The position numbers and the translations under genes were made by a program. The notes under the pieces were generated by a model. The model did not search any database. It was given only the letters and a program-made list of their open reading frames with translations, and was not told the DNA's origin. From Rhodocyclales bacterium (GTDB lineage: Bacteria; Pseudomonadota; Gammaproteobacteria; Burkholderiales; Rhodocyclaceae): a stretch of 64,000 bases of DNA. Location: assembly GCA_016214145.1 (NCBI GenBank), contig JACRPA010000002.1, positions 434,001 through 498,000 on the forward strand. The letters are read 5' to 3'. Positions 1-14,234 of this stretch are shown piece after piece (positions within the stretch are counted from its first letter, which is position 1; each line of letters opens with the position of its first letter).

Positions 1-469
1 GCGCGCGCTGCTCGGCGTAGGTGAGGATGCCGGCCGGCGTGTCGCGGCGCCGCGCCAGGCCGATGTCCTCCATCACCGCCTCGGCGCGCAGGCGCGCATC
101 CCTGAGCCCTTCCAGCCTTCGCCAGAAGGAGTAGCGGTAGCCGAGCGACCACAGCACGGCGCAGCGCAGGTTCTCGAACACCGACAGGTTGTGGAAGATG
201 TTGGTGATCTGGAAGCTGCGCGACAGGCCCTTGCGGTTGATCTGGAAGGGCTTCAGGCCGACGACGCTCTCGCCCTTCAGCTCGATCGCGCCCCCGCTGA
301 GCGGAATGCGCGCACTGATGAGGTTGAACAGGGTCGACTTGCCGGCGCCGTTGGGGCCGATGATGGCGTGGCGCTCGCCGGGACGGATGTCGAGGTCGAC
401 GCCGCGGATGATTTCGCTGGCGCCGAAGTTTTTCTTCAGGCCGGCCAGGCGAATCGCAGGGTGGCTCAT
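1..469 (-). CDS. livG: Branched-chain-type ABC transporter ATPase LivG (partial)
   Basis: This is the N-terminal 156 residues of an ABC ATPase; the rest lies beyond the left edge. The Walker A motif GPNGAGKST is at about residues 38-46, and the Q-loop context SRSFQITNIF follows near residue 95, typical of LivG. The ATG at 469 overlaps the livM stop by 4 bp, so the two are translationally coupled. With livM, livH and the binding protein it forms a high-affinity importer of the HAAT family, which carries branched-chain amino acids or, in many degraders, aromatic and alicyclic carboxylates. LivF is expected outside the window. Confidence 0.93.
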   Translation of the reverse strand, partial: MSHPAIRLAGLKKNFGASEIIRGVDLDIRPGERHAIIGPNGAGKSTLFNLISARIPLSGGAIELKGESVVGLKPFQINRKGLSRSFQITNIFHNLSVFENLRCAVLWSLGYRYSFWRRLEGLRDARLRAEAVMEDIGLARRRDTPAGILTYAEQRA

Positions 470-1752
470 GCCCGACCTCCGTTCAGCGTCGACAGCGTTT
501 CGTGCCAGGCCCGCTTCATGCGGCCGCCGATCCAGTACAGGCCGGCCGCGCCGGCGGCGCTGACGGCCAGGGCGGCGGCCCAGGGCATGGCGCTGCGCAG
601 GTGCACCTGCATGCCGAGCACGCGCGTGGCTTCGTCGCCGGCCGTGGCGCCCTCGCCCGCCAGCAGCGCGTAGGCCAGTTCGACCAGCCCGACCAGGCCG
701 GCCAGCAGCACCAGCACGGGGATCACCGTCGCCAGGTAATGCGGCAGCATGCGGCCGAGCAGGCCCGCCTGCCACAGCGCGCGCTGCATGGCAATCACGC
801 TGGCAATGCCGCCCGGCGCCGCCAGCACCATGAAGAGGAAGAACAGTCCGAAGTAGAGCAGCCAGGCATGGGTCAGGCCGCCGATGACGATCTGCATCAC
901 GGTGATCAGGATGGCGCCGATGATCGGCCCGTAGAAGAAGCCGATGCCGCCGACGAAAGTCATCAGCAGCACCACGCCCGAGGTGTGGGCATTCAGCGTC
1001 TCGGCGGTGACGATCTCGTAGTTCAACGCCGTCAGCCCGCCGGCGACGCCGGCGAAGAAGCCCGACAGGATCAGCATCAGGTAGCGCACGCGCTGGGTGT
1101 CATAGCCGACGAACTCGGCGCGCTCCGGGTTGTCGCGCACGGCGTTGGCCATGCGCCCGAGCGGCGTCTGCGTCAGGGCGTACATGGCGACCACGGCGAC
1201 GAAGGCCCAGGCGACGATCAGCCCGTACATCTCGATCTGCGGTCCCCAGGTGAGGCCGAGCAGCTTCTCCTTGCCGACGACCCGGTTGCCCGAGACGCCG
1301 CCCTCGCCGCCGAAGAAGCCGGGGAACATCAGCGCGCAGGCGGCGACCAGTTCGCCGATGCCGAGCGAAATCATGGCGAAGGTGGTGCCGGCCTTCTTCG
1401 TCGTGACGTAGCCGAGCACGACGCCGCCGAGCAGGCCGGCCACCCCGCCCGCCAGCGGCAGCAGCGCCGTCGCCAGCGGGCCGCCGCCCTTGCCGACGAG
1501 GTTCAGCGCGTGCATGGCGACGAAGGCGCCGAGGCCGTAGTAAACGGCGTGGCCGAAGGACAGCAGTCCGGTCTGCCCGAGCAGCATGTTGTAGGACAGG
1601 GCGAAGACCACCATGATGCCCATCTGGCACAACAGCGAGACGAGGAAGCCGCTCTTGAACAGCAGCGGCAGCACGCAGGCGACGGCGAGACAGCCGACCC
1701 ACAACAGCAGCCGCCCCCGGCGGCGGAGGATTTCGGTGGCGGCGCGGCTCAT
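466..1752 (-). CDS. livM: Branched-chain-type ABC transporter permease LivM
   Basis: A 428-residue polytopic inner-membrane permease. It has many hydrophobic segments and the family loop RDNPERAEFVGYDTQRVR at about residues 205-222, which contacts the ATPases. The start ATG overlaps the livH stop (ATGA), and its own stop overlaps livG. The protein is longer than many LivM proteins: after the conserved core a C-terminal extension of about 90 residues carries two more hydrophobic stretches. The substrate cannot be read from sequence; the neighbouring acyl-CoA genes suggest an organic acid rather than an amino acid. Confidence 0.93.
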   Translation of the reverse strand: MSRAATEILRRRGRLLLWVGCLAVACVLPLLFKSGFLVSLLCQMGIMVVFALSYNMLLGQTGLLSFGHAVYYGLGAFVAMHALNLVGKGGGPLATALLPLAGGVAGLLGGVVLGYVTTKKAGTTFAMISLGIGELVAACALMFPGFFGGEGGVSGNRVVGKEKLLGLTWGPQIEMYGLIVAWAFVAVVAMYALTQTPLGRMANAVRDNPERAEFVGYDTQRVRYLMLILSGFFAGVAGGLTALNYEIVTAETLNAHTSGVVLLMTFVGGIGFFYGPIIGAILITVMQIVIGGLTHAWLLYFGLFFLFMVLAAPGGIASVIAMQRALWQAGLLGRMLPHYLATVIPVLVLLAGLVGLVELAYALLAGEGATAGDEATRVLGMQVHLRSAMPWAAALAVSAAGAAGLYWIGGRMKRAWHETLSTLNGGRA

Positions 1753-2687
1753 GATTCGCGCGATCCCATCAGGCCGCGCGGGCGGAACACCAGGATGGCC
1801 ACCATCAGCAGGTAGGGCAGGATCGGCGCCAGCTGGGTGATGGTCAGGCGCGCCACCTGCGAGCCCTGCGGCAGCGCGATGCCGACGAGCGCGAAGACGT
1901 CGGTGATCGAGATCGACAGCGCCACCGAGAAGGTCTGGATGCAGCCGATCAGGATCGAGGCGATGAAGGCGCCGGCCAGCGAGCCGAGGCCGCCGACCAC
2001 CACCACCACGAAGACGATGCTGCCGACCGCCGCCGCCATGCCCGGCTCGGTGACGAAGGCGTTGCCGCCGATGACGCCGGCCAGCCCCGCCAGCGCCGTG
2101 CCACCGCCGAAGACCAGCATGAAGATGCGCGGCACATTGTGGCCGAGGGCCTCGACCATTTCAGGTTTGGTCAGCGCGGCCTGGATGATGAGGCCGATGC
2201 GGGTGCGCGTCAGCAGCGCATACAGCGCCAGCAGCATGCCGACCGAGACCAGCATCATGAAGCCCTTGTAGATCGGGAAGTCGGTTTCGAAGAGGGAGAA
2301 CAGCGTGCCGTCGAGTTCGAGGGGGATTCGATAATCCACCGCAACCTTGCCCCAGACGAGATGGACGACTTCCTCGACGAGGAAGGCCAGGCCGAAGGTG
2401 AACAGCAGCTCGGCGACATGGCCGAACCTGTGCGCGCGGCGCAGTCCGTGGCGCTCGACCAGCGCGCCGACGGCGCCGACCAGCAGGGGCGCCACCAGCA
2501 GGCCGGGCCAGAAACCCGTCCAGGCGCTGATCTGGTAGGCAAAATAGGCGCCCAGCATGTAGAAGCTGGCATGGGCGAAATTGAGGATGCCCATCATGCT
2601 GAAGATGAGCGTCAGCCCGCTCGACAGCATGAACAGCAGCAGGCCATAGGTGATGCCGTTCAGCATCGACATGACGACGAATTCCAC
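1749..2687 (-). CDS. livH: Branched-chain-type ABC transporter permease LivH
   Basis: A 312-residue inner-membrane permease of the LivH family, recognised from the N-terminal pattern LTLIFSMMGILNFAHASFYM and glycine-rich membrane segments such as VVVGGLGSLAGAFIAS. I chose the GTG at 2687 because GGAGGAG lies about 7 nt upstream; the later in-frame ATGs lack such a site. It overlaps livM by 4 bp. It pairs with LivM to make the channel of the importer. Confidence 0.93.
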   Translation of the reverse strand: MEFVVMSMLNGITYGLLLFMLSSGLTLIFSMMGILNFAHASFYMLGAYFAYQISAWTGFWPGLLVAPLLVGAVGALVERHGLRRAHRFGHVAELLFTFGLAFLVEEVVHLVWGKVAVDYRIPLELDGTLFSLFETDFPIYKGFMMLVSVGMLLALYALLTRTRIGLIIQAALTKPEMVEALGHNVPRIFMLVFGGGTALAGLAGVIGGNAFVTEPGMAAAVGSIVFVVVVVGGLGSLAGAFIASILIGCIQTFSVALSISITDVFALVGIALPQGSQVARLTITQLAPILPYLLMVAILVFRPRGLMGSRES

Positions 2688-2756
2688 CCGATCTCCTCCC
2701 GGCTACAGCAGCATCCAACGAAGCGCACAAGCATGGCAGACGCGCCACCTGCACCA

Positions 2757-2832
2757 CGTCATTCCCGCGCAAGCGGGAATCCACGTGTTACTCGACCAAG
2801 CCGCTGGGTCCCCGCTTTCGCGGGGACGACGG
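2757..2832. repeat. CGTCATTCCCGCG-type palindromic repeat
   Basis: Two imperfect inverted arms (CGTCATTCCCGCGCAAGC and GCTTTCGCGGGGACGACGG) sit between livH and the binding-protein gene. Relatives lie at 5435, 12490 and 16116. It can fold as a long hairpin in RNA and may attenuate transcription within the operon. Confidence 0.85.
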
Positions 2833-2841
2833 TCTTGTGTC

Positions 2842-4077
2842 TTACGGCCGCGCCATCACGCAGGAAGTCGGGCGCTCGGATTCCTGCTCCGAGATCGAGG
2901 CCAGGGTCTTCCAGCCGAAGCCGGTGCCTTCGGAGTCGTGCTTCACCGCCTTGCCGTCCTGCTTGGCGAAGATCGAGATGAACAGCGGCTGGATCAGCTG
3001 GTGGTCGCTCTTGCGCATCCAGACCTGGCCGTTCTCTGCCTGGTGGCGCATGTTCTCCAGCGCCAGCGCCACCTGCTTGGGATCGGTCGACTTGGCGCTG
3101 TTCATCGCCTTGGCGACCATCTCGACCATGGTGTTCACGCGCATGTAGTAGAACCAGAGGCCGGGGTACTTCTTGTTGAAGTCGAGGGCGAACTTCTCGG
3201 TCGATTTGGTCGGCACGTTCATGTGCCATTCGGTCAGCTGCAGCACCTTGCCTTCGCCCGAGGCGCCCATGGCCTGCGGCGTGCCGAGGCCGCCGGCGTA
3301 ATAGGTGATGAAGCGCGCCTTGAGGCCGGCATCCTTGGCGGCCTTGACCAGCAGCGAGAGGTCGTTGCCCCAGTTGCCGGTGATCACGGTGTCGGCGCCG
3401 GAAGCCTTGATCTTGGCGATGTAGGGGGCGAAATCCTTGACCCGGCCGATCGGGTGCAGGTCCTCGCCGACGATCTGCACGTCCTTGCGCTTCTGGGCCA
3501 GCATCTCCTTGGCGTACTTCGCGACCTGGTGGCCGTGGGCGTAGTCCTGGCCGATGATGAAGGCCTTCTTCAGCGTCTTGTCGTTCACCAGGAAGTTGGT
3601 GATGGCCTCCATCTTCATCTCGGTGTTGGCGTCGAAGCGGAAATGCCAGAAGCTGCACTTCTCGTTGGTCAGCGTCGGATCGACCGCGGCGTAGTTGAAG
3701 AACAGCACCGTCTTGTCCGGGTTGCGCTCGTTCCACTTGTTGACGGCGTCGATCAGCGAATGCGCGGCGCCGGAACCGTTGCCCAGCGTGACGAAGCGGA
3801 AGCCCTGGTCGATGGCGGCCTTCAATTGCAGCTGGGTCTCCTGCGGACTGCCCTTGTTGTCGAAGCCGGTGAACTCGAGCTTCTGGCCCATGATGCCGCC
3901 CTTCTGGTTGACCAGTATCTCGGCGGCCTCCTTGAAGCCCTTGAGTCCGCCATCGCCGACGTTGGCGAAGGGCCCCGAGAGCGGGTCGATGTAGGCGATC
4001 CTGACCTGGGCGAAGGCGCTGCCGGACAGCAGCAGGGCGCCGAGCGCCAGGGCGATGCGGTTGCTGGTCTTCTTCAT
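2842..4077 (-). CDS. Periplasmic binding protein of Liv-type ABC transporter
   Basis: A 411-residue extracellular ligand-binding receptor (Peripla_BP_6 type). A signal peptide of about 23 residues ends at SGSAFA, followed by VRIAYIDPLSGPFANVG, the usual start of the mature fold. It lies upstream of livH in the same direction and is probably the first transporter gene; AGGAGGAG is close to the start. The last ~10 residues (near SEQESERPTSCVMARP) look unlike the family and lie against the intergenic repeat, so the C terminus may have been altered by repeat insertion. Confidence 0.92.
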   Translation of the reverse strand: MKKTSNRIALALGALLLSGSAFAQVRIAYIDPLSGPFANVGDGGLKGFKEAAEILVNQKGGIMGQKLEFTGFDNKGSPQETQLQLKAAIDQGFRFVTLGNGSGAAHSLIDAVNKWNERNPDKTVLFFNYAAVDPTLTNEKCSFWHFRFDANTEMKMEAITNFLVNDKTLKKAFIIGQDYAHGHQVAKYAKEMLAQKRKDVQIVGEDLHPIGRVKDFAPYIAKIKASGADTVITGNWGNDLSLLVKAAKDAGLKARFITYYAGGLGTPQAMGASGEGKVLQLTEWHMNVPTKSTEKFALDFNKKYPGLWFYYMRVNTMVEMVAKAMNSAKSTDPKQVALALENMRHQAENGQVWMRKSDHQLIQPLFISIFAKQDGKAVKHDSEGTGFGWKTLASISEQESERPTSCVMARP

Positions 4078-4162
4078 GGTTTCTCTCCTCCTGGAAAAGC
4101 GGTTCGTCGTTAGTTATAGCAAGGCTTTGTGACTACCGGACTGCAGGGTGGAACATGCTCCT

Positions 4163-5401
<1,239 letters not shown>

Positions 5402-5434
5402 GGTGGTCCTTTAGTTGAAATTCGATGCGTTATT

Positions 5435-5498
5435 CGTCATTCCCGCGCAAGCGGGAATCCAGTACGGCGGTGGATCCCCGCTTTCGCGGGGATGACGG
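5435..5498. repeat. CGTCATTCCCGCG-type palindromic repeat
   Basis: Inverted arms CGTCATTCCCGCGCAAGCGG and CCGCTTTCGCGGGGATGACG with a short centre, between the kinase and dehydrogenase genes. Same family as 2757, 12490 and 16116. Confidence 0.88.
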
Positions 5499-5506
5499 AG
5501 TGGTGT

Positions 5507-6577
5507 TCATATCTTCCCGGCCATGATGGCTTCCACCTGGCGCCAGGCTTCCTCGGCGAGCGGACGGGCGCGCTTGCCGGTCTCGACGGCTTCCTGGCTG
5601 GAGGCGTTGCCCTGCAGGGCGCGCGCCATGATCCCCTGCAGGATGCCGACGAGGCGGAACATGTTGAAGGCGAGGTAGTACTCGAATTCGGCGGCCGGGA
5701 TCGACGCGCGCCCGGTGCGCTGGCAGTACAGGGCGACGTACTCCTGCTCGCTCGGGATGCCGAGCGCCTTCAGGTCGCAGCCGACGAGGCCGCGGAACTG
5801 GCCGGGCGACAGGCGCCAGGTCATGCAGTGGTAGGCGAAGTCGGCGAGCGGATGGCCGAGGGTGGACAGTTCCCAGTCGAGCACGGCGAGGATGCGCGGC
5901 TCGGCCGGGTGGAAGATCACATTGTCGAGGCGGTAGTCGCCGTGCACGATGCGCGTCTCGTCGCCGGGCGGAATGTTCGCCGGCAGCCAGGCCATGAGGT
6001 TATCCATGGCCTCGATCTTCTCCGTCTCGGAGGCGCGGTACTGCTTGCTCCAGCGGTCGATCTGGCGCGAGAAATAGCTGCCCGGCTTGCCGTACCCGGC
6101 CAGCCCGACCGCGGCGTAATCCACGCTGTGCAGGGCGGCGATGACGCGGTTCATTTCGTCGAAGATGGCCGTGCGCTCGGCGGGCGCCATGCCCGGCAGC
6201 GCCGGGTCCCACAGGATGCGGCCCTCGACGTAGTCCATGACGTAGAAGGCGGTGCCGATCACCGAGTCGTCCTCACAGAGCGCGTAACTCCTCGCCACCG
6301 GCACGTCGGTCCTGGCCAGCGCGGAAATCACGCGGTATTCGCGGTCGACGGCGTGCGCCGAGGGCAGCAGCTTGCCGGGCGGCTTGCGCCGCATGACGTA
6401 CTTCCTGCCGCCGGCGGAGAGCAGGAAAGTCGGGTTGGACTGGCCGCCCTTGAACTGCTCGACGGCGAGCTCGCCGGAAAAGCCCTCCACATGGGCGCGC
6501 AGCCAGTCGGCCAGTCGGCTGCTGTCGAAGGCGTGCTGCGGCGAGACGGGACGGGTACCGACGAATTTATCGCTCAT
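5507..6577 (-). CDS. APH-family phosphotransferase (LvaA / ACAD10-11 kinase type)
   Basis: A 356-residue kinase-fold protein. The Brenner-type catalytic loop HGDYRLDN is near residue 214, followed by the metal-binding LDWELSTLGHPLADFAY near 234. These are the aminoglycoside-phosphotransferase hallmarks, but this subfamily (ACAD10/11 N-terminal domain, LvaA) phosphorylates 4-hydroxyacyl-CoA rather than antibiotics. I start at the ATG at 6577; an in-frame GTG lies 9 nt upstream. Its position just upstream of the ACAD11-like dehydrogenase supports a two-step phosphorylation and elimination. Antibiotic resistance is unlikely given the context. Confidence 0.87.
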   Translation of the reverse strand: MSDKFVGTRPVSPQHAFDSSRLADWLRAHVEGFSGELAVEQFKGGQSNPTFLLSAGGRKYVMRRKPPGKLLPSAHAVDREYRVISALARTDVPVARSYALCEDDSVIGTAFYVMDYVEGRILWDPALPGMAPAERTAIFDEMNRVIAALHSVDYAAVGLAGYGKPGSYFSRQIDRWSKQYRASETEKIEAMDNLMAWLPANIPPGDETRIVHGDYRLDNVIFHPAEPRILAVLDWELSTLGHPLADFAYHCMTWRLSPGQFRGLVGCDLKALGIPSEQEYVALYCQRTGRASIPAAEFEYYLAFNMFRLVGILQGIMARALQGNASSQEAVETGKRARPLAEEAWRQVEAIMAGKI

Positions 6578-6596
6578 GATTTCCACAAAAATCTTT

Positions 6597-6671
6597 AACC
6601 ACAGAGAGCACAGAGAACACAGAGAAAAATTCTTTTTGAATTGCTCTGTGTTCTCTGTGTCCTCTGTGGTT
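6597..6671. repeat. AACCACAGAG-type palindromic repeat
   Basis: Inverted arms built from AACCACAGAGAGCACAGAGA and TCTGTGTCCTCTGTGGTT around an AT-rich centre. Relatives lie at 8982 and 14129; a diverged cousin built on GCAAAG is at 55225. The element fills the gap between two co-directional genes. Confidence 0.88.
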
Positions 6672-6679
6672 CATGCTTT

Positions 6680-7678
6680 TCAAATCAGTTTCACCAACTG
6701 CTTGCCCAGGTTGGCGCCCTTGAGCAGGCCGATGAAGGCCTTCGGCGCGTTCTCCAGGCCCTGGGCGACAGTCTCGCGGTACTTGATCCTGCCGCTGGCG
6801 ACGCCCTGCCCCAGTTCCTGCAGCGCCTGCGGCCAGCGCTCCATGTGCTCGGAGACGATGAAGCCCTGCATCTTGATTCGGTTGATGAGCACGGAGCCGA
6901 TGTTCTTCATCGGGTAGGGTTCGCTGTTGTATTGCGCGATGAGGCCGCACAGGGCGATGCGCGAGAAGGCGTTCATGCGCCCGAGCAGGGTGTCGAAGAT
7001 CTCGCCGCCGACGTTCTCGAAGAGGCAGTCGATGCCCTTCGGCGTCGCCTCCTTGATGTCCTTCCACAGATTGCCGGCCTTGTAGTCGATGCAGGCGTCG
7101 AAGCCCAGCTCGTCGACGACGTAGCGGCACTTCTCCGCCCCGCCGGCGATGCCGACCGCGCGGCAGCCCTGCATTTTCGCCAGCTGGCCGACGACGCTGC
7201 CCACCGCGCCCGAAGCGGCCGTCACCACCACCGTCTCGCCCGCCTTGGGCTGGCAGAGGTCCATCAGGCCATACCAGGCGGTGACGCCGGGCATGCCGAC
7301 CGCGCCGAGGTAGGCGGAGAGCGGAATGTGGCGGTCGTCCACCTTCTGCAGCATCGCGCCGTCGCTGACGCCGTAGAGCTGCCAGCCGAGGTAGCCCACC
7401 ACCTTGTCGCCGGCCTTGAATTTCGGGTTCTTCGAGGCCACCACCTCGCCCGCCGTGCCGCCGACCATCACGTCGCCGATATTCACCGAGGCGGCGTAGG
7501 ACTTGGCGTCGTTCATGCGGCCGCGCATGTAGGGGTCGAGCGAGAGCCAATGGTTGCGCACCAGCACCTGGCCGTCGGCGATCGCCGGCACCGGCGTCTC
7601 GACCAGCTTGAAATTGGCTTCCTCGACCCAGCCCGTGGGGCGGCTGGCGAGGAGGATCTGCTTGTTGGTTTCGGTCAT
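6680..7678 (-). CDS. NADP-dependent MDR-family reductase (zinc-independent)
   Basis: A 332-residue medium-chain dehydrogenase/reductase of the leukotriene B4 12-hydroxydehydrogenase / CurA type, which reduces the double bond of enones or enoyl thioesters with NADPH. The Rossmann signature VTAASGAVGSVVGQLAK lies at about residues 150-167. Residue patterns for catalytic or structural zinc are absent. RPTGWVEEANF at the N terminus and SLDPYMRGRM are family features. It sits between the kinase/dehydrogenase pair and a thioesterase on one strand, so it probably serves the same pathway. Confidence 0.88.
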   Translation of the reverse strand: MTETNKQILLASRPTGWVEEANFKLVETPVPAIADGQVLVRNHWLSLDPYMRGRMNDAKSYAASVNIGDVMVGGTAGEVVASKNPKFKAGDKVVGYLGWQLYGVSDGAMLQKVDDRHIPLSAYLGAVGMPGVTAWYGLMDLCQPKAGETVVVTAASGAVGSVVGQLAKMQGCRAVGIAGGAEKCRYVVDELGFDACIDYKAGNLWKDIKEATPKGIDCLFENVGGEIFDTLLGRMNAFSRIALCGLIAQYNSEPYPMKNIGSVLINRIKMQGFIVSEHMERWPQALQELGQGVASGRIKYRETVAQGLENAPKAFIGLLKGANLGKQLVKLI

Positions 7679-7710
7679 GTGTTTTCCTGTCTCGCTTACT
7701 TACCTGTCGG

Positions 7711-7770
7711 ATGTAGGTCGGCCTTCAGGCCGACTTCGGCCGGCCTGTCGGGCTGAAGCCCGACCTACAT
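7711..7770. repeat. TGTAGGTCGG-type palindromic repeat
   Basis: Arms TGTAGGTCGGCCTTCAGGCC and GGGCTGAAGCCCGACCTACA form a cruciform-like element. Relatives lie at 10264, 19263 and 21032. Confidence 0.88.
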
Positions 7771-7771
7771 A

Positions 7772-8176
7772 TCATGCGCCATCCTTCTTCCGTCGCACCT
7801 TGAACGAGGCCATCGCCTTGGCCACCAGCCCGCCTGCCTCGTCGCGCATCTCGCCCTCGCAGAAAATGATCGAAGCGCCGCTGCGCAGCACGCGCGCCTC
7901 GACCGTCAGGCGGCCTTGTCCGGCGCTGATGAAGCTCACGCTCATGTCGACCGTCACCACCCCGGCGGCATGCGGCACCATGCTGCGCGCCGCCGAACCC
8001 ATGGTGACGTCGAGCAGCGTCATCACCACGCCGCCGTGGGCGTATTGCCAGCTGTTCTGCAGCTCGGGGCGCATCTCGATGGAAGCCACCGCACGGCCCT
8101 TCTCCCAGTGTTCGGCCTTCGCCTTCAGCAGGTCGATGAAGGGGATGTCGAGGCCGAAAAACTTCTCTATTTTCAC
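7772..8176 (-). CDS. PaaI-type hotdog thioesterase
   Basis: A 134-residue single hotdog-fold protein with the PaaI-type motif YAHGGVVMTLLDVTMGSA near the middle; it hydrolyses acyl- or aryl-CoA esters. I start at the GTG at 8176 (VKIEKFFGLDIPF), five bases after the SDR stop codon. A longer reading frame continues into the SDR gene in another frame, but that extension does not resemble the family. It probably releases dead-end CoA esters and recycles CoA during catabolism. Confidence 0.85.
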   Translation of the reverse strand: MKIEKFFGLDIPFIDLLKAKAEHWEKGRAVASIEMRPELQNSWQYAHGGVVMTLLDVTMGSAARSMVPHAAGVVTVDMSVSFISAGQGRLTVEARVLRSGASIIFCEGEMRDEAGGLVAKAMASFKVRRKKDGA

Positions 8177-8180
8177 GCGC

Positions 8181-8957
8181 TCACTTCGAAATGCAGGCGC
8201 CGCCGTCGACCGCGATGTACTGGCCGGTGATGTGGCGCGAGGCCGCCGAAGCAAGGAACACCACGGTGCCCATCAGATCCTCGTCGCCGCCCAGCCGGCC
8301 GAGCGGCGTCACGTCGACAATGTGGTCGCCGATCTGGCTCAGAAGGCCCTGCGACATCTTCGAGGGGAAAAAGCCCGGGCAGATGGCGTTCACGTTGATG
8401 TTGTAGCGGCCCCACTCCGAAGCCAGGGTGCGGGTGAAGTTGACCGCCGCGCCCTTGCTCGTGTGATAGGCAATCGCATTCATGCCCTTCGGGCTGCCGG
8501 AAAGGCCGGCGACCGAGGCGATGTTGATGATCTTGCCGGACTTCTGCGGGATCATGCAGCGCTTGCCGACCTCGCGGCTGAGGAAGAACATGGCGTTGAT
8601 GTTGAGGTTCATCACCTTGTTCCAGGCCTCGTCCGGATGATCCTCGGCCGGCGCGCCCCAGGTGGCGCCGGCGTTGTTCACCAGGATGTCGATGGTGCCG
8701 TACTTCGCCAGCACGGCGTCGACCATGGCGGGGATCTGGTCGAACTTGGAGAGATCGTTGGTGACAGTGAGCACCTCGATGCCTTTGGCCTTCAGGTGCG
8801 TTTCCGCTTCCTTCAGCTCGTCGGCCTTGCGCGCGGTGATCGCCACCTTCGCGCCCATCTCGCCCAGCGCCTCGGCCATCTGCAGCCCGAGCCCGCGCGA
8901 GCCGCCGGTGATGAGGGCGACCTTGCCGCTGAGGTCGAATAGTTGTTTAACGCTCAT
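8181..8957 (-). CDS. Short-chain dehydrogenase/reductase (SDR)
   Basis: A 258-residue classical SDR. The cofactor motif TGGSRGLG is near residue 15, NNAG occurs near residue 90, catalytic Ser lies in NIASVAGLSG and the YxxxK pair in YHTSKGA. The C-terminal half carries NVNAICPGFFPSKMS. The ATG at 8957 has AAAGGG 7 nt upstream. It is tightly followed by the thioesterase. It probably oxidises a hydroxyacyl intermediate or reduces a ketone (compare LvaD in the levulinate pathway); the exact substrate is not shown. Confidence 0.9.
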   Translation of the reverse strand: MSVKQLFDLSGKVALITGGSRGLGLQMAEALGEMGAKVAITARKADELKEAETHLKAKGIEVLTVTNDLSKFDQIPAMVDAVLAKYGTIDILVNNAGATWGAPAEDHPDEAWNKVMNLNINAMFFLSREVGKRCMIPQKSGKIINIASVAGLSGSPKGMNAIAYHTSKGAAVNFTRTLASEWGRYNINVNAICPGFFPSKMSQGLLSQIGDHIVDVTPLGRLGGDEDLMGTVVFLASAASRHITGQYIAVDGGACISK

Positions 8958-8981
8958 TGTCAAACCCTTTCAAAAATCTTG

Positions 8982-9054
8982 AACCACAGAGGACACAGAG
9001 ATCACAGAGAGCTACAAATTGTTTTTCTCTGTGTCCTCTGTGTTCTCTGTGGTT
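8982..9054. repeat. AACCACAGAG-type palindromic repeat
   Basis: Arms AACCACAGAGGACACAGAGA and TCCTCTGTGTTCTCTGTGGT flank an AT-rich centre. Same family as 6597 and 14129. Confidence 0.88.
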
Positions 9055-9061
9055 AATGCTT

Positions 9062-10240
<1,179 letters not shown>

Positions 10241-10263
10241 TGCATACTCCTATTCGCTTTCTC

Positions 10264-10346
10264 TGTAGGTCGGCCTTCAGGCCGACGATGATGGTTGTTT
10301 GTCCCGCGGGATTTCCTTCGGTCATCGGGCTGAAGCCCGACCTACA
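10264..10346. repeat. TGTAGGTCGG-type repeat with inner TCCCGCGGGA module
   Basis: Outer arms TGTAGGTCGGCCTTCAGGCC and GGGCTGAAGCCCGACCTACA enclose an inner segment, TTTGTCCCGCGGGATTTCCT. The same inner segment occurs on its own in the repeats at 17316, 22874 and 52349, so the element is a composite. Confidence 0.87.
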
Positions 10347-10352
10347 TGATCC

Positions 10353-12437
<2,085 letters not shown>

Positions 12438-12489
12438 TTTTCCAGTCCTATGGCTTACTGATAAACGGAGTACGGGATGGCACTTATCC

Positions 12490-12553
12490 CGTCATTCCCG
12501 CGAAAGCGGGAATCCACGCGGCGTATGGATTCCCGCTTTCGCGGGAATGACGA
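12490..12553. repeat. CGTCATTCCCGCG-type palindromic repeat
   Basis: A near-perfect inverted pair, CGTCATTCCCGCGAAAGCGG and CCGCTTTCGCGGGAATGACG, lies in the divergent intergenic region. Same family as 2757, 5435 and 16116. Confidence 0.9.
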
Positions 12554-12603
12554 GGTGCTCACACACATTGGCAATCTTCGATAGTTTCGCTATGCGGAAC
12601 TGT

Positions 12604-12645
12604 ATTTCGATTTATTCGAAAGCATGGTATCTTTCGATTCGAAAT
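12604..12645. promoter_or_regulatory. Candidate operator in divergent promoter region
   Basis: An AT-rich inverted repeat: left arm ATTTCGATTTATTCGAAAG, right arm CTTTCGATTCGAAAT, around CATGGTAT. It lies 28 bp upstream of the aldehyde dehydrogenase start and on the opposite side from the FadB-like gene. A second small palindrome (ATAGTTTCGCTAT) sits at about 12582. This layout suits a TetR- or GntR-type repressor controlling both operons, but no such regulator gene is in this cluster. Inference from symmetry and position only. Confidence 0.45.
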
Positions 12646-12672
12646 TTGTAAACAACCGAACCGACACCCTCC

Positions 12673-14109
<1,437 letters not shown>

Positions 14110-14128
14110 TGGAGCAAGTAAAACCTTG

Positions 14129-14212
14129 AACCACAGAGAGCACAGAGTTCACAGAGAAGGCATTTCAGGAAGATCTCTGATTTTCTCTGTGCTCTCTGTG
14201 TCCTCTGTGGTT
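14129..14212. repeat. AACCACAGAG-type palindromic repeat
   Basis: Arms AACCACAGAGAGCACAGAGT and TCTCTGTGTCCTCTGTGGTT, third copy of the family also at 6597 and 8982. Confidence 0.88.
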
Positions 14213-14234
14213 AAAGATTTTTTTGGAGAATGAG

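Noticed and set aside
5507-6577. Aminoglycoside resistance gene
   Set aside because: The APH fold is present, but its neighbour and the subfamily features match the LvaA/ACAD10-11 kinase type of acyl-CoA metabolism.
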